A DNA stretch of 64,000 bases from Nonomuraea harbinensis (GTDB lineage Bacteria; Actinomycetota; Actinomycetes; Streptosporangiales; Streptosporangiaceae): NCBI RefSeq assembly GCF_019396385.1, contig NZ_JAHKRN010000004.1, forward strand, positions 273,726-337,725, given 5' to 3'. A model generated the notes under the pieces. It saw only the letters and a list, made by a program, of their open reading frames with translations, ran no database searches and was not told the DNA's origin. Below, in pieces: positions 50,690-60,640 of the stretch (position 1 is its first letter; each line of letters begins with the position of its first letter). Made by a program: the position numbers and the translations under genes.

Positions 50690-50713
50690 GCGAGGGGCGG
50701 TAGCTCCCCTCGC
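50690..50713. terminator. Hairpin between convergent SDR and PH-domain genes
   Basis: GCGAGGGG (50690-50697) pairs perfectly with CCCCTCGC (50706-50713), loop 8 nt. It lies in the 102-nt gap between convergent stop codons. Confidence 0.65.
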
Positions 50714-50733
50714 CCGGGGCTCGGGGGCGAATC

Positions 50734-51345
50734 TCAGGGCACGAGCACGGCGGCGACGATCAACCCCACCGCCACGACGAAAGCCACGATCGAGTCGTAC
50801 GCCCAGGTCACATGGACCTGGCCCACCTCGTCCTTGCGGAGTCTCGCCTGCTCGGCCCGGGAGGTGATCTGCTCCCCCACCCAGTCGGCGTGGGTCTTGC
50901 CCGCCATCGCCTCGGCCGCCGCCTGCTCGCCCTTGGTGAGCACGGGCTCGGTCTGGTAGCGGCCGTGACGGACCGGGGCGGCGCCGCGGCGCACGGCCTT
51001 GGCGCGTTCGCGGGCCGAGGTCATCGGGGTCCACAGGCGCAGCGTCTGCGAGCCGGAGTGGGAGACGTTGATCGAGTGGGACACGGTGACGTCCTCGACC
51101 GAGGCCCACGGCACGAACGTGGACCGCAGCGGGGTGCGGCCCACAAGGCCGGGCTCGGTGAGGACGGTGGCCGGGCGGATGGCGACGACGTAGACGACGG
51201 CGGTGAGCACGCCCAGCACGGCGAGCGCGACCATGGACGGCTTGCCGCTGTAGCGGAGGGTCAGGTCGATGACGTTGGCCGCGACGAACGCCACCCAGAT
51301 CCAGCCGAAGACGAAGGCGGTCTTGGAACGGAAGACCTGTTTCAC
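50734..51345 (-). CDS. PH-domain-like membrane protein
   Basis: 203 aa. Two N-terminal membrane helices (about 12-34 and 38-58) lead to a beta-rich domain ([32 protein letters not shown]) typical of bacterial PH-like (bPH) domains. A charged helical stretch and one C-terminal helix (about 182-202) follow. GTG start overlapping the adenosine deaminase stop (GTGA), so it is co-translated. No function can be stated. Confidence 0.8.
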   Translation of the reverse strand: MKQVFRSKTAFVFGWIWVAFVAANVIDLTLRYSGKPSMVALAVLGVLTAVVYVVAIRPATVLTEPGLVGRTPLRSTFVPWASVEDVTVSHSINVSHSGSQTLRLWTPMTSARERAKAVRRGAAPVRHGRYQTEPVLTKGEQAAAEAMAGKTHADWVGEQITSRAEQARLRKDEVGQVHVTWAYDSIVAFVVAVGLIVAAVLVP

Positions 51346-52415
51346 GGCTGCCACTTCAGTTGCGCGAATCCGGGCTTGATGACGCCGTTGATCAGCGCGA
51401 GGCGTTCGTCGAACGGCAGGAAGGCCGACTTCATCGCGTTGACCGTGAACCACTGCAGGTCGTCCCAGCCGTAGTCGAACGCCTCGATGAGCTTGGCGAA
51501 CTCCTGCGACACGGTGGTGGAGCTCATCAGCCGGTTGTCGGTGTTGACCGTGACCCGGAAGTGGAGGCGGCGCAGCAGCCCGATCGGGTGGTCGGCGATG
51601 GACGCGGCGGCGCCGGTCTGGAGGTTGGAGGTGGGGCACATCTCCAGCGGGATGCGCTTGTCGCGCACGTACGCGGCCAGCCGGCCGAGCTTGGCGGTGC
51701 CGTCGCCGGAGACGGAGATGTCGTCGATGATGCGCACGCCGTGGCCGAGCCGGTCGGCGCCGCACCACTGGATGGCCTGCCAGATGGACGGCAGGCCGAA
51801 CGCCTCGCCGGCGTGGATGGTGAAGTGGGCGTTCTCCCGCTGGAGGTACTCGAAGGCGTCGAGGTGGCGGGTGGGAGGGTAGCCCGCCTCGGCGCCGGCG
51901 ATGTCGAAGCCGACGACGCCGACGTCGCGGTAGCGTACGGACAGCTCGGCGATCTCCATCGAGCGGGCCTGGTGGCGCATGGCGGTCAGGAGCGTGCCGA
52001 CGCGGATGCCGCGCCCTTCGGACCCCTGGCGGAAGCCCTCCAGGACGGCCTGCACCACCTCGTCGAGGCTCAGCCCGTTGGTGGTGTGCTGCTCGGGGGC
52101 GAAGCGCACCTCGGCGTAGACGACGCCGTCGGCGGCCAGGTCCTCGGCGCACTCGGCGGCGACGCGGGCGAGCGACTCGGGGGTCTGCATGACGCCGACG
52201 GTGTGCTGGAACGTCTCCAGGTAGCGCTCCAGCGAGCCGGAGTCGGACGCCTCCTCGAACCACTGGCGCAGGTTGTCCGGGTCGGTGGTGGGCAGCCGGT
52301 CGTAGCCGGTGTCGCGGGCCAGGTCCACGATGGTCTCGGCGCGGAGACCACCGTCGAGATGGTCGTGCAGCAACACCTTGGGCGCGCGCCGGATCTCGTC
52401 AATCGTGGGGCTCAT
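51342..52415 (-). CDS. add: Adenosine deaminase
   Basis: 357 aa. HDHLDGG (17-23) carries two zinc histidines, FTIHAGEAF the catalytic His/Glu and [11 protein letters not shown] the metal Asp, all in order for the ADA family. It deaminates adenosine or deoxyadenosine to inosine, which the PNP encoded at 40018 could then split. It lies in a leftward run, 16 nt downstream of the cupin gene and overlapping the PH-domain gene. Confidence 0.94.
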   Translation of the reverse strand: MSPTIDEIRRAPKVLLHDHLDGGLRAETIVDLARDTGYDRLPTTDPDNLRQWFEEASDSGSLERYLETFQHTVGVMQTPESLARVAAECAEDLAADGVVYAEVRFAPEQHTTNGLSLDEVVQAVLEGFRQGSEGRGIRVGTLLTAMRHQARSMEIAELSVRYRDVGVVGFDIAGAEAGYPPTRHLDAFEYLQRENAHFTIHAGEAFGLPSIWQAIQWCGADRLGHGVRIIDDISVSGDGTAKLGRLAAYVRDKRIPLEMCPTSNLQTGAAASIADHPIGLLRRLHFRVTVNTDNRLMSSTTVSQEFAKLIEAFDYGWDDLQWFTVNAMKSAFLPFDERLALINGVIKPGFAQLKWQP

Positions 52416-52431
52416 CCGCCCATGATACGAG

Positions 52432-52785
52432 TCACTCGTCGCGGTTGACCGAATCAGGGCTGAAGGCGGGCAGGCACACCGCGACGTACTCGGCGCCTTC
52501 GTCGCCTACCCGGTAGCGGACCTTCTCGCCGGGCTCGGTCACGACGGTCTGACCGGCGGACACCTCGGTGGTGCCGCCGGCGTGCTCGACCAGGACGGTG
52601 CCGCGCAGCACGAGCGTGTATTCGGTGAAGGCCGGGGCCTGGGCGGGCTCGTCCCAGCCGGGCGGGGCGACCATGTGGGCGATGGAGATCGCCTCGTCGC
52701 CGCTGTTGACGCGGCCCACGTGCTCGTCGATGAGCTTGCCGCCCGGCACCGGGATGCGTGAAGGTCCTTCGATCTTTCTCACCAC
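52432..52785 (-). CDS. Small cupin-domain protein
   Basis: 117 aa, one cupin barrel. The strand motif [37 protein letters not shown] is typical. Only some of the usual metal-binding His/Glu residues are obvious, so metal binding is uncertain. It lies between a lipoprotein gene and adenosine deaminase on the same strand. Confidence 0.85.
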   Translation of the reverse strand: MVRKIEGPSRIPVPGGKLIDEHVGRVNSGDEAISIAHMVAPPGWDEPAQAPAFTEYTLVLRGTVLVEHAGGTTEVSAGQTVVTEPGEKVRYRVGDEGAEYVAVCLPAFSPDSVNRDE

Positions 52786-52789
52786 CCGG

Positions 52790-53365
52790 TCAGTGTGCCA
52801 CGTCGACCACCAGTCTGGGCGGGGCGGCGAGCTCGCTGACCTTGAAACCCGTGACGCCGGCCGTCAGCAGGGCGATGCCGACGACGCCTTCGAAGTCGCC
52901 GGTCTTGGCGATGCCGGTGATGCCCCCGGACGCGGGCACGGTGGTGCCGTTCCAGGTGGGGGTGCCGTCCTCGGTGTGGGCGTTGGCGGGCACGAGCCGG
53001 AGGTGCAGGGCGCGGCCGCCCTTCAGGTCGATCGGCCGGCCCGAGCCCTCCTCGTGCGCCTCGCGGACCCAGCGCACGGTGTAGCCGGGGACGCCGCCCT
53101 GGAAGTCGACGACCACCCGGTCGAACGAGGGATGCCGGCCGAACCGCACCCCGGTGACCAGGGCGGGTTCGGCGTCGTTCCGCTCGACCCGGACGGGGGC
53201 GGTGGCGGTGGGGCCGGGGACGGGCGTGGCCGTGTGCGGCTCGGTGGCGGGCCCGGGGGACGCGGCGCTCTCCGCCGGGGTGTCCGCGGGAGGCGCCGTG
53301 CCGCAGGAGATCAGGACCGCGCCACACGCGAGGAACGCGACGGCGGCCCGTACGAACGGGGTCAT
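52790..53365 (-). CDS. Lipoprotein with AMIN-like domain
   Basis: 191 aa. Signal with lipobox LISC and Cys21, a Pro/Thr/Ala-rich spacer (24-60), then a beta-rich domain (GVRFGRHPSFDRVVVDFQGG, ending PRLVVDVAH) that matches the AMIN-like fold of actinobacterial lipoproteins. AMIN domains often bind peptidoglycan or localise envelope proteins. The ATG at 53365 has no strong ribosome site. The cupin gene follows after 4 nt. Confidence 0.82.
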   Translation of the reverse strand: MTPFVRAAVAFLACGAVLISCGTAPPADTPAESAASPGPATEPHTATPVPGPTATAPVRVERNDAEPALVTGVRFGRHPSFDRVVVDFQGGVPGYTVRWVREAHEEGSGRPIDLKGGRALHLRLVPANAHTEDGTPTWNGTTVPASGGITGIAKTGDFEGVVGIALLTAGVTGFKVSELAAPPRLVVDVAH

Positions 53366-53479
53366 GTGCACTGGATGCCCGGCGACCGCGCGTCCGATGC
53401 GCCGGCGACCTGATCGGCATCGGGGGACGCCCGGGAACCACGGGGCACGATAGGTTCGGCGGTTTCGCGACCTCCCACC

Positions 53480-53497
53480 TGGATGCGCGTGCATCTA
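53480..53497. promoter_or_regulatory. Dyad upstream of the MarR gene
   Basis: GATGC-GCGT-GCATC (53482-53495), extended to 18 nt by a G-U and a T-A pair, 33 nt before the MarR ATG. The position and size fit a MarR operator. The half-site CTGGATGC also occurs at 53371, next to the divergent lipoprotein start. Confidence 0.5.
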
Positions 53498-53530
53498 ACC
53501 ATGATCTTTACGGCGTGGTAACCTCCGCGC

Positions 53531-53920
53531 ATGGACGAGCGGTTCGTGGTCGACACCTGGCATGACGTCCTCTCCAAACACGCCAGGGCCATGTGCGCGC
53601 TGGAGCGCGAGCTGGGCGACAAGCACGGGCTGGGGCCCAGCGAGTTCGAGGTGCTCGACCGGATGGTCGCCCACGACAGGAAGCTGCGCATCCAGGAGCT
53701 CTGCGACGAGGTCCACCTGAGCCAGAGCGCGCTCTCGCGGGTGGTGGCCCGCCTGGAGAAGGCCGCGCTCGTGTCGCGCGGCGTGTGCGACTCCGACCGG
53801 CGGGGCGTGTTCGTGCGCATCACGGAGGAGGGCCGGGCCCGTCACGCGGCGGCGCTCCCCACCCAGCGCGCCGTCCTGGCCGAGATCTTCGACGACGCCG
53901 CCACGTCTCTGAGCACCTGA
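53531..53920 (+). CDS. MarR-family transcriptional regulator
   Basis: 129 aa. Winged helix LRIQELCDEVHLSQSALSRVVARLEKAALVSRGVCDSDRRGVFVRITEEG is a clear MarR core with the DxR wing. It has no ribosome site, and TAACCT lies 6 nt before the ATG, suggesting a leaderless mRNA. A nuclease-like gene follows 32 nt downstream, with its own promoter overlapping this stop codon. Confidence 0.93.
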   Translation: MDERFVVDTWHDVLSKHARAMCALERELGDKHGLGPSEFEVLDRMVAHDRKLRIQELCDEVHLSQSALSRVVARLEKAALVSRGVCDSDRRGVFVRITEEGRARHAAALPTQRAVLAEIFDDAATSLST

Positions 53921-53946
53921 CTCCGGCTGTCAATCGTCGCTACTCT
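53917..53946 (+). promoter_or_regulatory. Leaderless promoter of the nuclease-like gene
   Basis: CTGACT (53917-53922), 18-nt spacer, TACTCT (53941-53946), then the ATG only 6 nt later. The -35 box overlaps the stop codon of the MarR gene. There is no ribosome site, so a leaderless transcript is predicted. Confidence 0.55.
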
Positions 53947-53952
53947 ACGGCG

Positions 53953-54951
53953 ATGCTCCTCATTCACGGATCATTGACGCTCGCGGTGGCCGCCGCGCTC
54001 ACCGTGGCCCCGGCCACGACGACGCACGAAGCGACCAGGACCGCGGACCAGGTCTTGCGGGTCTACACCAACAACATCGAGAACCTGGTGAGGAACAACG
54101 CCGACGGCTCCTGCACCCGGATCTCGGGCCCCGACCACCTCACCTCGATGCTGGTCGACGACAACGGCAGGACGGGCACGTCCGGCGTGCGGGCTCCCGA
54201 TCTCCTGATCGTGCAGCAGGTGCGCGGCACCGGCCAGGCCACGGCCTACGCCGACCAGCTCTCGGCGAAGTTCGGCTTTCCGGCGGGCACCTACAGGGCG
54301 ATCGTGGCCTGGGACGACCCCGAGCAGTGGGGCGGCTCCCACCACTGCAGCCAGCAGTCGCTGGGCGACCTGAAGAAGCGCCAGACCAACGGGATCATCT
54401 ACAACACCAGGACGCTGGGCCTCGCCGAGACCTCCAAATACTGGAGCGCGGGCTGGCTCAAGCCCGGCACGTCCTACTCCGGCGGGGCCGGGTGCACGCT
54501 CTACAAGCCGCCGAGCAACGACGCCGCCGCCGCCAACAAGCACAAGTGGAAGCGCACCAGCGCCATCGCCGCGAGGTTCACGATCAAGGGGACGGGGACG
54601 TCGGTCTTCGCCGCCTCCATGCACCTGCCGGAGCAGAACGGCAAGAACGCCTGCGCGGGGCCCGGCGACCCGGGCATCGCGAACTCCGGCATCAAGGTCG
54701 GCGCGGACGCCACGAGACTGATGAACGCCTCGGCCGTCCGCGTGATCGGGATCGACGCGAACCGCACCGGCATCGCCCGCACCACCCTCGGCGGCTTCGG
54801 CATGACCGGCTACGGGGCGAAGGCCACCATGGGCACCAGGAAGATCGACCACCTGTTCGTCAAGGGCGCCGTGCGGCCGTCACCCGTCGACCACACGGTG
54901 AACAGCACGAAGTCCAACCACCTGGCCCTGTACGCGTTCATCACGGTCTGA
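53953..54951 (+). CDS. Secreted endonuclease/exonuclease/phosphatase-like protein
   Basis: 332 aa. Sec signal (1-22), then an EEP-like order of motifs: VYTNNIENLV (Asn/Glu), APDLLIVQQV, SMHLPEQ (His), GIDANRT (Asp-x-Asn), and KIDHLFV with a C-terminal TKSNHLALYAF (Asp-His and final His). Several cysteine pairs fit an extracellular protein. It may be a DNase or phosphodiesterase. Promoter boxes directly before the ATG predict a leaderless mRNA. It is probably not co-transcribed with MarR alone. Confidence 0.85.
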   Translation: MLLIHGSLTLAVAAALTVAPATTTHEATRTADQVLRVYTNNIENLVRNNADGSCTRISGPDHLTSMLVDDNGRTGTSGVRAPDLLIVQQVRGTGQATAYADQLSAKFGFPAGTYRAIVAWDDPEQWGGSHHCSQQSLGDLKKRQTNGIIYNTRTLGLAETSKYWSAGWLKPGTSYSGGAGCTLYKPPSNDAAAANKHKWKRTSAIAARFTIKGTGTSVFAASMHLPEQNGKNACAGPGDPGIANSGIKVGADATRLMNASAVRVIGIDANRTGIARTTLGGFGMTGYGAKATMGTRKIDHLFVKGAVRPSPVDHTVNSTKSNHLALYAFITV

Positions 54952-54995
54952 ACCCACCCGAGCCCTGGACGGCGACGCGGCGGATCACCCTGCCG

Positions 54996-56270
54996 TCACG
55001 CGGTGACGCGGCCGATCACGAGGGGCAACTGCTCCCCCGCGGTCTCGCCCACCTCGTAACAACCGTCCAGGGCCGCGAGCGCCCGTTCGAACCGCGCCGC
55101 CTCGTCGGCGTGCAGCGTCATCAGCGGCTGCCCCCGGCGCACCGGATCGCCGGGCTTGGCGTGCAGGGTGATGCCCGCGCCCGCCGACACCGGGTCCTCC
55201 TTGCGCGCCCGGCCCGCGCCGAGCCGCCAGGCCGCCAGGCCCACCGCGTAGGCGTCGAGCCGGGCCAGCACCCCGGACGCCGGCGCCTCGACGGTCATCA
55301 TCTCGCCCGCCCGGGGCAGCGGCGCGTCCGGGTCGCCGCCCTGGGCCGCGATCATGCGCCGCCAGGCGTCCATGGCCGACCCGTCGCCCAGCGCGTCAGC
55401 GGGGTCCTTGCCGGAGATCCCGGCCGCCTCCAGCATCTCCCGCGCGAGCCGTACGGTCAGCTCCACCACGTCGGACGGCCCGCCGCCCGCGAGGACCTCG
55501 ACCGACTCCTCGACCTCCAGGGCGTTGCCCACGGCCAGGCCCAGCGGCCGGTCCATGGCGGTGAGCAGCGCGACGGTGCGCACGCCCGCGTCGGTGCCGA
55601 GCGCCACCATGGTCTCGGCCAGCTCGCGAGCCCGCTCCGGGGTCTTCATGAACGCCCCGGAGCCGACCTTCACGTCGAGCACCAGCGCGCCCGTGCCTTC
55701 GGCGATCTTCTTGGACATGATCGACGAGGCGATGAGCGGGATGGACTCGACGGTGCCGGTGACGTCGCGGAGCGCGTACAGCTTCTTGTCGGCGGGCGCG
55801 AGCCCGGACCCGGCGGCGCAGACCACCGCGCCCGCCTCGCGGAGCACGCCGAGCATCTCGTCGTTGGACAGCGAGGCCCGCCAGCCGGGAATCGACTCCA
55901 GCTTGTCGAGCGTGCCCCCGGTGTGGCCGAGGCCGCGCCCGGAGAGCTGCGGCACGTAGGCCCCGCAGGCGGCGACCAGCGGCGCCAGCGGCAGCGTGAT
56001 CTTGTCGCCGACGCCGCCGGTGGAGTGCTTGTCGGCGGTCGGCCGGTCGAGCGCCGACCAGTCCATGCGCTCGCCGGAACGGATCATCGCCTCGGTCCAG
56101 CCGGCGATCTCGCGCCGGTTCATGCCGTTGAGCAGGATCGCCATGGCCAGCGCGGCCATCTGCTCGTCGGCGACCGCGCCCTTGGTGTAGGCGTCGATCA
56201 CCCAGTCGATCTGGGCGGCCGTCAGCTCGCCGCCGTCGCGCTTGGCGACGATGACCTCGATGGCGTCCAT
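54996..56270 (-). CDS. deoA: Thymidine/pyrimidine-nucleoside phosphorylase
   Basis: 424 aa. MDAIEVIVAKRDGGELT at the N-terminus, the family signature ADKHSTGGVGDK near residue 83, SGRGLGHTGGTLDKLE, and a C-terminal beta domain. It cleaves thymidine or uridine to base and sugar-1-phosphate. The ATG overlaps the cytidine deaminase stop (TGATG). It is the last gene of the nucleoside uptake operon. Confidence 0.95.
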   Translation of the reverse strand: MDAIEVIVAKRDGGELTAAQIDWVIDAYTKGAVADEQMAALAMAILLNGMNRREIAGWTEAMIRSGERMDWSALDRPTADKHSTGGVGDKITLPLAPLVAACGAYVPQLSGRGLGHTGGTLDKLESIPGWRASLSNDEMLGVLREAGAVVCAAGSGLAPADKKLYALRDVTGTVESIPLIASSIMSKKIAEGTGALVLDVKVGSGAFMKTPERARELAETMVALGTDAGVRTVALLTAMDRPLGLAVGNALEVEESVEVLAGGGPSDVVELTVRLAREMLEAAGISGKDPADALGDGSAMDAWRRMIAAQGGDPDAPLPRAGEMMTVEAPASGVLARLDAYAVGLAAWRLGAGRARKEDPVSAGAGITLHAKPGDPVRRGQPLMTLHADEAARFERALAALDGCYEVGETAGEQLPLVIGRVTA

Positions 56271-56665
56271 CACGCCATCCGGGACAGGTCGTCGGGGCCG
56301 AAGGCGTACGGCAGGATCTCGGCCATCCGCTTGGGCCCGTCGACGGTCTCGACCAGCAGGTCGGCGCCGCCGAACTCCCACAGCAGCTGACGGCAGCGCC
56401 CGCACGGCATGAGCAGCTCACCGTGGCCGTCGACGCAGGTGAAGGCCACCAGCCGGCCGCCGCCGGACGCCTGCAGCGCGGACACCAGCCCGCACTCGGC
56501 GCACAGCCCCACGCCGTAGGAGGCGTTCTCCACGTTGCAGCCGGTCACCACGCGCCCGTCGTCGACCAGCGCGGCGGCGCCGACCGGGAACTTCGAGTAT
56601 GGAGCGTAGGCGTGGTGCATGGCCTCCGCGGCCTCGGCGCGCAGTGACTCCCAGTCGATGCTCAA
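56270..56665 (-). CDS. cdd: Cytidine deaminase
   Basis: 131 aa, standard for the homotetrameric type. Zinc ligands Cys55 (CAEC, with catalytic Glu57), Cys88 and Cys91 (PCGRC) are intact. It converts cytidine to uridine, feeding the phosphorylase encoded next. The start overlaps the permease stop (ATGA), linking uptake and salvage in one transcript. Confidence 0.96.
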   Translation of the reverse strand: MSIDWESLRAEAAEAMHHAYAPYSKFPVGAAALVDDGRVVTGCNVENASYGVGLCAECGLVSALQASGGGRLVAFTCVDGHGELLMPCGRCRQLLWEFGGADLLVETVDGPKRMAEILPYAFGPDDLSRMA

Positions 56666-57924
56666 TGCTGTTCCCCCCGTCGGTAGCGTACGCCGTCGGC
56701 CTTGGGCATCCGCAGCCGCTGCGACGCGACGAGGAGCACCAGCAGCGTGAGCACGTGCGGCGTGATGAAGACGAACTCGTTCGGCAGCCGGTCGACGGTC
56801 AGCCAGAGCCAGAAGAGCACGGCCGCGCCCACCACGGCGGCGCCCATCGCCGTGTAGTCCTTGACGGTCAGCGCCGACAGCCCGTCCGCCCGGCGGGCCC
56901 TGACGCCGAGGTAGATCAGCAGCAGGATCGCGCCCAGGAGCAGGAAGGACGTGATCGCCCCCTGGCTGCGCAGTTGCAGGCCGTCGGCGTACCCGAAGAG
57001 CGCGGCGCCGGCCGCGAGCCCGCCGGGCCGCCAGTTACCGAAGATCATCGCGGCGAGGCCGATGAAGCCGCGCCCGGCCGTCTGCCCCTCGACGTACTTC
57101 GTGCTGACGAAGACCAGGAACACGCCGCCCAGCCCGGCGAACGCGCCGGAGATGACCACCGCGATGTACTTGATCCGGTAGACGTTGACGCCCAGCGACT
57201 CGGCCGCCCACGGGTTCTCGCCCGCGGAGCGCAGCCGCAGACCGAAGGAGGTGTGCCAGAGCACGAAGAACGTCAGCGGCAGCATCAGCACGGCCAGGAT
57301 GACCAGCACGTTCACGTTGTGCGTGAGCCCGCGCAGGATGCCCGCCACGTCGCCGATCAGGAACCACCTGGTGCTCTCCAGGCTGCCCAGCCAGTCGGGC
57401 CCGTCCGACAGCAGCGGCAGGCTCAGCTCGGGCGCCGCGGACGACATCGCGGGCGAGGTGGTGATGCCCGCGCCCGCCTGGTTGGCGGGGCTGCCCTCCT
57501 TGTAGAGCACCTCGGACAGGAACCGGGTGACGCCAGGACCGAGCAGGTTGATCGCCACACCGCTGATGATGTGGTCGACGCCGAAGGTGACGGTGGCGAT
57601 GGCGTGGATGAGGCCGCCGATCGCGCCCGCGAGCAGCCCGGCGACGAGCGCCGCGTAGGGGCCCCACTGGTAGCCGGCCCAGCCGGCGAACCACGTGCCG
57701 AGCACCATCATGCCTTCGAGGCCGATGTTGACCACGCCCGCGCGCTCGGCCCACAGTCCGCCGAGCCCGGCCAGCCCGATCGGCACCGCCAGCATGAGCG
57801 CGGCCGCGAAGGTGCCGGACGAGGTGATCTCGTCGGCTCCGGTGATCAGGCGGATCAGCGCCACGAGCAGGATCGCCGCGGCGACGCCGACGAGCGCCAG
57901 ATGGTACTTGCGGGTCCTGGTCAT
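56662..57924 (-). CDS. Nucleoside ABC importer permease, YufQ/NupQ type
   Basis: 420 aa, with nine or ten membrane helices. NIGLEGMMVLGTWFAGW is the conserved second motif of the BPD_transp_2 family used by purine/nucleoside (BMP) importers. Its start overlaps the stop of the partner permease by 4 nt. It forms the membrane channel with the gene at 57921. Confidence 0.93.
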   Translation of the reverse strand: MTRTRKYHLALVGVAAAILLVALIRLITGADEITSSGTFAAALMLAVPIGLAGLGGLWAERAGVVNIGLEGMMVLGTWFAGWAGYQWGPYAALVAGLLAGAIGGLIHAIATVTFGVDHIISGVAINLLGPGVTRFLSEVLYKEGSPANQAGAGITTSPAMSSAAPELSLPLLSDGPDWLGSLESTRWFLIGDVAGILRGLTHNVNVLVILAVLMLPLTFFVLWHTSFGLRLRSAGENPWAAESLGVNVYRIKYIAVVISGAFAGLGGVFLVFVSTKYVEGQTAGRGFIGLAAMIFGNWRPGGLAAGAALFGYADGLQLRSQGAITSFLLLGAILLLIYLGVRARRADGLSALTVKDYTAMGAAVVGAAVLFWLWLTVDRLPNEFVFITPHVLTLLVLLVASQRLRMPKADGVRYRRGEQH

Positions 57925-59060
57925 GCTGCCACCTCAACGGGAGTGTTCCTGCCGAGCGCCTGGGCGGCCCGCCGTTCCTCGCGCCGCAGCGCGATCCTGC
58001 TGGTGATCTCGTTGGCGATGACCACGAGGAGGACGATGGTGCCCTGCATGATCGTGATGACCGAGGGCGGCACGTCCGCGAACTGCAGCGGCCCCTGCGC
58101 CCGGTCGAGGAAGCCGAACAGCAGCGCGGCCACCGCGATGCCCGCGGGCTTGTTGCGGCCCAGCAGGGCCACGGCGATGCCGAGGAAGCCGAGGCCCGGG
58201 GTGAAGTTGGAGCCGAACGCGTGCTCGTCGCCGAGGATCTCGGGCAGGCCGATCAGTCCCGCGACCGCCCCGGAGAGCACCATCGCGGAGATGACCATCC
58301 GCTTCGGGTCGACGCCCGAGGCGAGCGCGGCCGGCGCGTTGAGGCCGCTGGCCTTGACCTCGAAGCCGAACCTGGTGCGCTCCAGCACCAGCCAGATCCC
58401 GACGCCGAGCAGGATCGCCACGATCAGGAAGCCCCACAGGCCGTCGCCGCGCGGCGCGGGCAGGCCGAACATCTCCAGCAGCGCGTTCACATTCGGGAAC
58501 CACGCCGACTCGGGCAGCACGGGCGTGCTCGTGGTGAGCTGCCCCTCCGCCCGCTCGCCGGCGAACGGGCCGCGGACCAGGAACGCGGCCAGGTTGATCG
58601 CGATGTAGTTCAGCATGATCGTGGAGATGACCTCGTTCACCCCCCGGGTCACCTTCATCACGGCCGGGATCAGCGCGTACAGGCCACCGGCGGCCGCCGC
58701 CACGATGATGATCACCGTGATCTGGATCGGCGCGGGTGCGACGAACGTCGAGCCGACGAACGCGGCGCAGATGGCCGCGATGCGGTACTGGCCCTCGACG
58801 CCGATGTTGAAGAGGTTCATCCGGAAGCCGATGGCCACCGCCAGCCCGGCGATGAACAGCGTCACCGCCCGGTTGAGCATGTCGGCGATGCTGGTCGACA
58901 CGGCCTTCTCGGTGGCGCCGAAGTTCAGGAAAGCGGCGAACGCGTCCGCCGGGCTGGCGCCCACGGCGACGATCGCCACACTGGAGATGCCGATGGCCAG
59001 CACGATGGCCGCGACGGCGCCGGCGACGGTGAGCAGCGCCCTGAAGAGCCCCGCGGGCAT
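57921..59060 (-). CDS. Nucleoside ABC importer permease, YufP/NupP type
   Basis: 379 aa BPD_transp_2 family permease. FRMNLFNIGVEGQYRIAAICAAF and RGVNEVISTIMLNYIAINLAAFLV are typical motifs. The ATG at 59060 is preferred over GTG at 59063 because GGAGG then has a 4-nt spacer. It overlaps both neighbours and belongs to the BMP-ATPase-permease-permease-cdd-deoA operon. Confidence 0.93.
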   Translation of the reverse strand: MPAGLFRALLTVAGAVAAIVLAIGISSVAIVAVGASPADAFAAFLNFGATEKAVSTSIADMLNRAVTLFIAGLAVAIGFRMNLFNIGVEGQYRIAAICAAFVGSTFVAPAPIQITVIIIVAAAAGGLYALIPAVMKVTRGVNEVISTIMLNYIAINLAAFLVRGPFAGERAEGQLTTSTPVLPESAWFPNVNALLEMFGLPAPRGDGLWGFLIVAILLGVGIWLVLERTRFGFEVKASGLNAPAALASGVDPKRMVISAMVLSGAVAGLIGLPEILGDEHAFGSNFTPGLGFLGIAVALLGRNKPAGIAVAALLFGFLDRAQGPLQFADVPPSVITIMQGTIVLLVVIANEITSRIALRREERRAAQALGRNTPVEVAA

Positions 59061-60604
59061 CACGCCTCCTCAGTGCCGGTGATGGCACCGGTCATGTATC
59101 CGCCCAGCCGCTCTGGCGTGACGCCGGACGGGTCGAGCCGGGCGGCGAGCCGCCCTCGGTAGATCACGTACAACGTGTCGGACAGGCCGATCAGCTCGTC
59201 GAGGTCCGCCGAGATCAGCAGTACGGCCAGCCCAGCGGCGCGGGCGTTGCGCAGGTGCTCCCAGATGGCGGCCTGCGCGCCCACGTCGACGCCTCTGGTC
59301 GGGTGGGCGGCGATGAGTACCTTCGGCTCGCCGCTCATCTCGCGGCCGACGATGAGCTTCTGCTGGTTGCCGCCCGACAGGGCCAGGGCCAGCGTGTCGA
59401 CGCCGGGCGTGCGGACGTCGTACGCCTCGACGATGCGCTGGGTGTCGGCCCTGGACACGCGCCGGTTGATCCAGAACCCGCGGCGGGCCGGTGGCCTGGT
59501 CTGGTGGCCGAGCACCCGGTTCTCCCAGAGGGACGCCTCCAGCAGCAGGCCCTGGCGGTGGCGGTCCTCGGGGATGTAGCCGATGCCCGCCTCACGGCGG
59601 CGCAGCGTGGGCCAGGCGGAGATGTCCTCGGCGCCGAGCGTGAGCCCGCCGCGCGCCTGGCGGATGCCCATGATGGCCTCGATCAGCTCGGACTGCCCGT
59701 TGCCCTCGACGCCCGCGATGCCGACGATCTCGCCCTTGCGGATCTCGAACGACACCTCGTCCAGCAGGCGCCGCCCGCCCTGCGCCTCCAGGGTCAGGCC
59801 GGACACCTTGAGCATGACGGTGTCGGTCACCGTGGACTCGCGGGTCTCCGGGGTGGGCAGCTCGTTGCCGACCATGAGCTCGGCGAGCTGGCGGGCGGTG
59901 GTGCCCGCGGGGTCGACGCCGGCGACCGTGGTGCCGCGCCGGATCACGGTGATCGCGTCGGCGATGCTGAGCACCTCGTCGAGCTTGTGCGAGATGAAGA
60001 TGACGGTGAGGCCGCCGGCCTTGAGCTCGCGCAGGTTGTCGAAGAGCTCGTCGACCTCCTGCGGCACGAGCACCGCGGTCGGCTCGTCCAGGATGAGGAT
60101 CCGCGCGCCGCGGTAGAGGACCTTGAGGATCTCCACCCGCTGGCGGTCGCCGACGCCCAGGTCCTCCACGAGCCGGTCGGGGTCCACCCGCAGCCCGTGG
60201 CGCTCGGCCAGCTCGTTGATGCGGCGGCGGGCGCCGGCCTTGTCGAGCACGCCGGCCGTGCCGGGCTCGGCCCCCAGCACGATGTTCTCCAGCACCGTGA
60301 AGTTGTCGGCGAGCATGAAGTGCTGGTGGACCATGCCGATGCCGACGGCGATGGCGTCGCTCGGGGTGCGGAAGGCGACCTCTTCGCCGTTGACCCTGAT
60401 CGTGCCCTCGTCCGGCTTCTGCATGCCGTAGAGGATCTTCATCAGCGTCGACTTGCCGGCGCCGTTCTCCCCCACGATCGCGTGCACCGTTCCGGCGTCG
60501 ACGGTGAGGCTGACGTCGTGGTTGGCCACGACACCGGGGAAGCGCTTGGTGATGCCCTCCAGCTGGACGGCTGGTGGAACCGCGGCGACGGTCTCGGCGT
60601 TCAT
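59060..60604 (-). CDS. Nucleoside ABC importer ATPase, double-domain
   Basis: 514 aa with two ATPase domains. The first has Walker A GENGAGKST, signature GVGDRQRVEI and Walker B LILDEPTAVL. The second has a degenerate Walker A (GVEGNGQSE), signature LSGGNQQKL and AAHPTRGVD in place of a normal Walker B. This asymmetry is usual for the ribose/nucleoside CUT2-like group. It powers the two permeases encoded downstream. Confidence 0.95.
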   Translation of the reverse strand: MNAETVAAVPPAVQLEGITKRFPGVVANHDVSLTVDAGTVHAIVGENGAGKSTLMKILYGMQKPDEGTIRVNGEEVAFRTPSDAIAVGIGMVHQHFMLADNFTVLENIVLGAEPGTAGVLDKAGARRRINELAERHGLRVDPDRLVEDLGVGDRQRVEILKVLYRGARILILDEPTAVLVPQEVDELFDNLRELKAGGLTVIFISHKLDEVLSIADAITVIRRGTTVAGVDPAGTTARQLAELMVGNELPTPETRESTVTDTVMLKVSGLTLEAQGGRRLLDEVSFEIRKGEIVGIAGVEGNGQSELIEAIMGIRQARGGLTLGAEDISAWPTLRRREAGIGYIPEDRHRQGLLLEASLWENRVLGHQTRPPARRGFWINRRVSRADTQRIVEAYDVRTPGVDTLALALSGGNQQKLIVGREMSGEPKVLIAAHPTRGVDVGAQAAIWEHLRNARAAGLAVLLISADLDELIGLSDTLYVIYRGRLAARLDPSGVTPERLGGYMTGAITGTEEA

Positions 60605-60640
60605 CGGCCGCTCATTCGATCTCTCCTTGGCAGATACAGG

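Noticed and set aside
53371..53497. CTGGATGC as a shared operator with the repeat at 33644
   Set aside because: Only 8 bases are shared, orientation and spacing differ, and the gene contexts are unrelated.
59060..60604. Degenerate second ATPase domain as a sign of gene decay
   Set aside because: An asymmetric second domain is normal for this transporter group.
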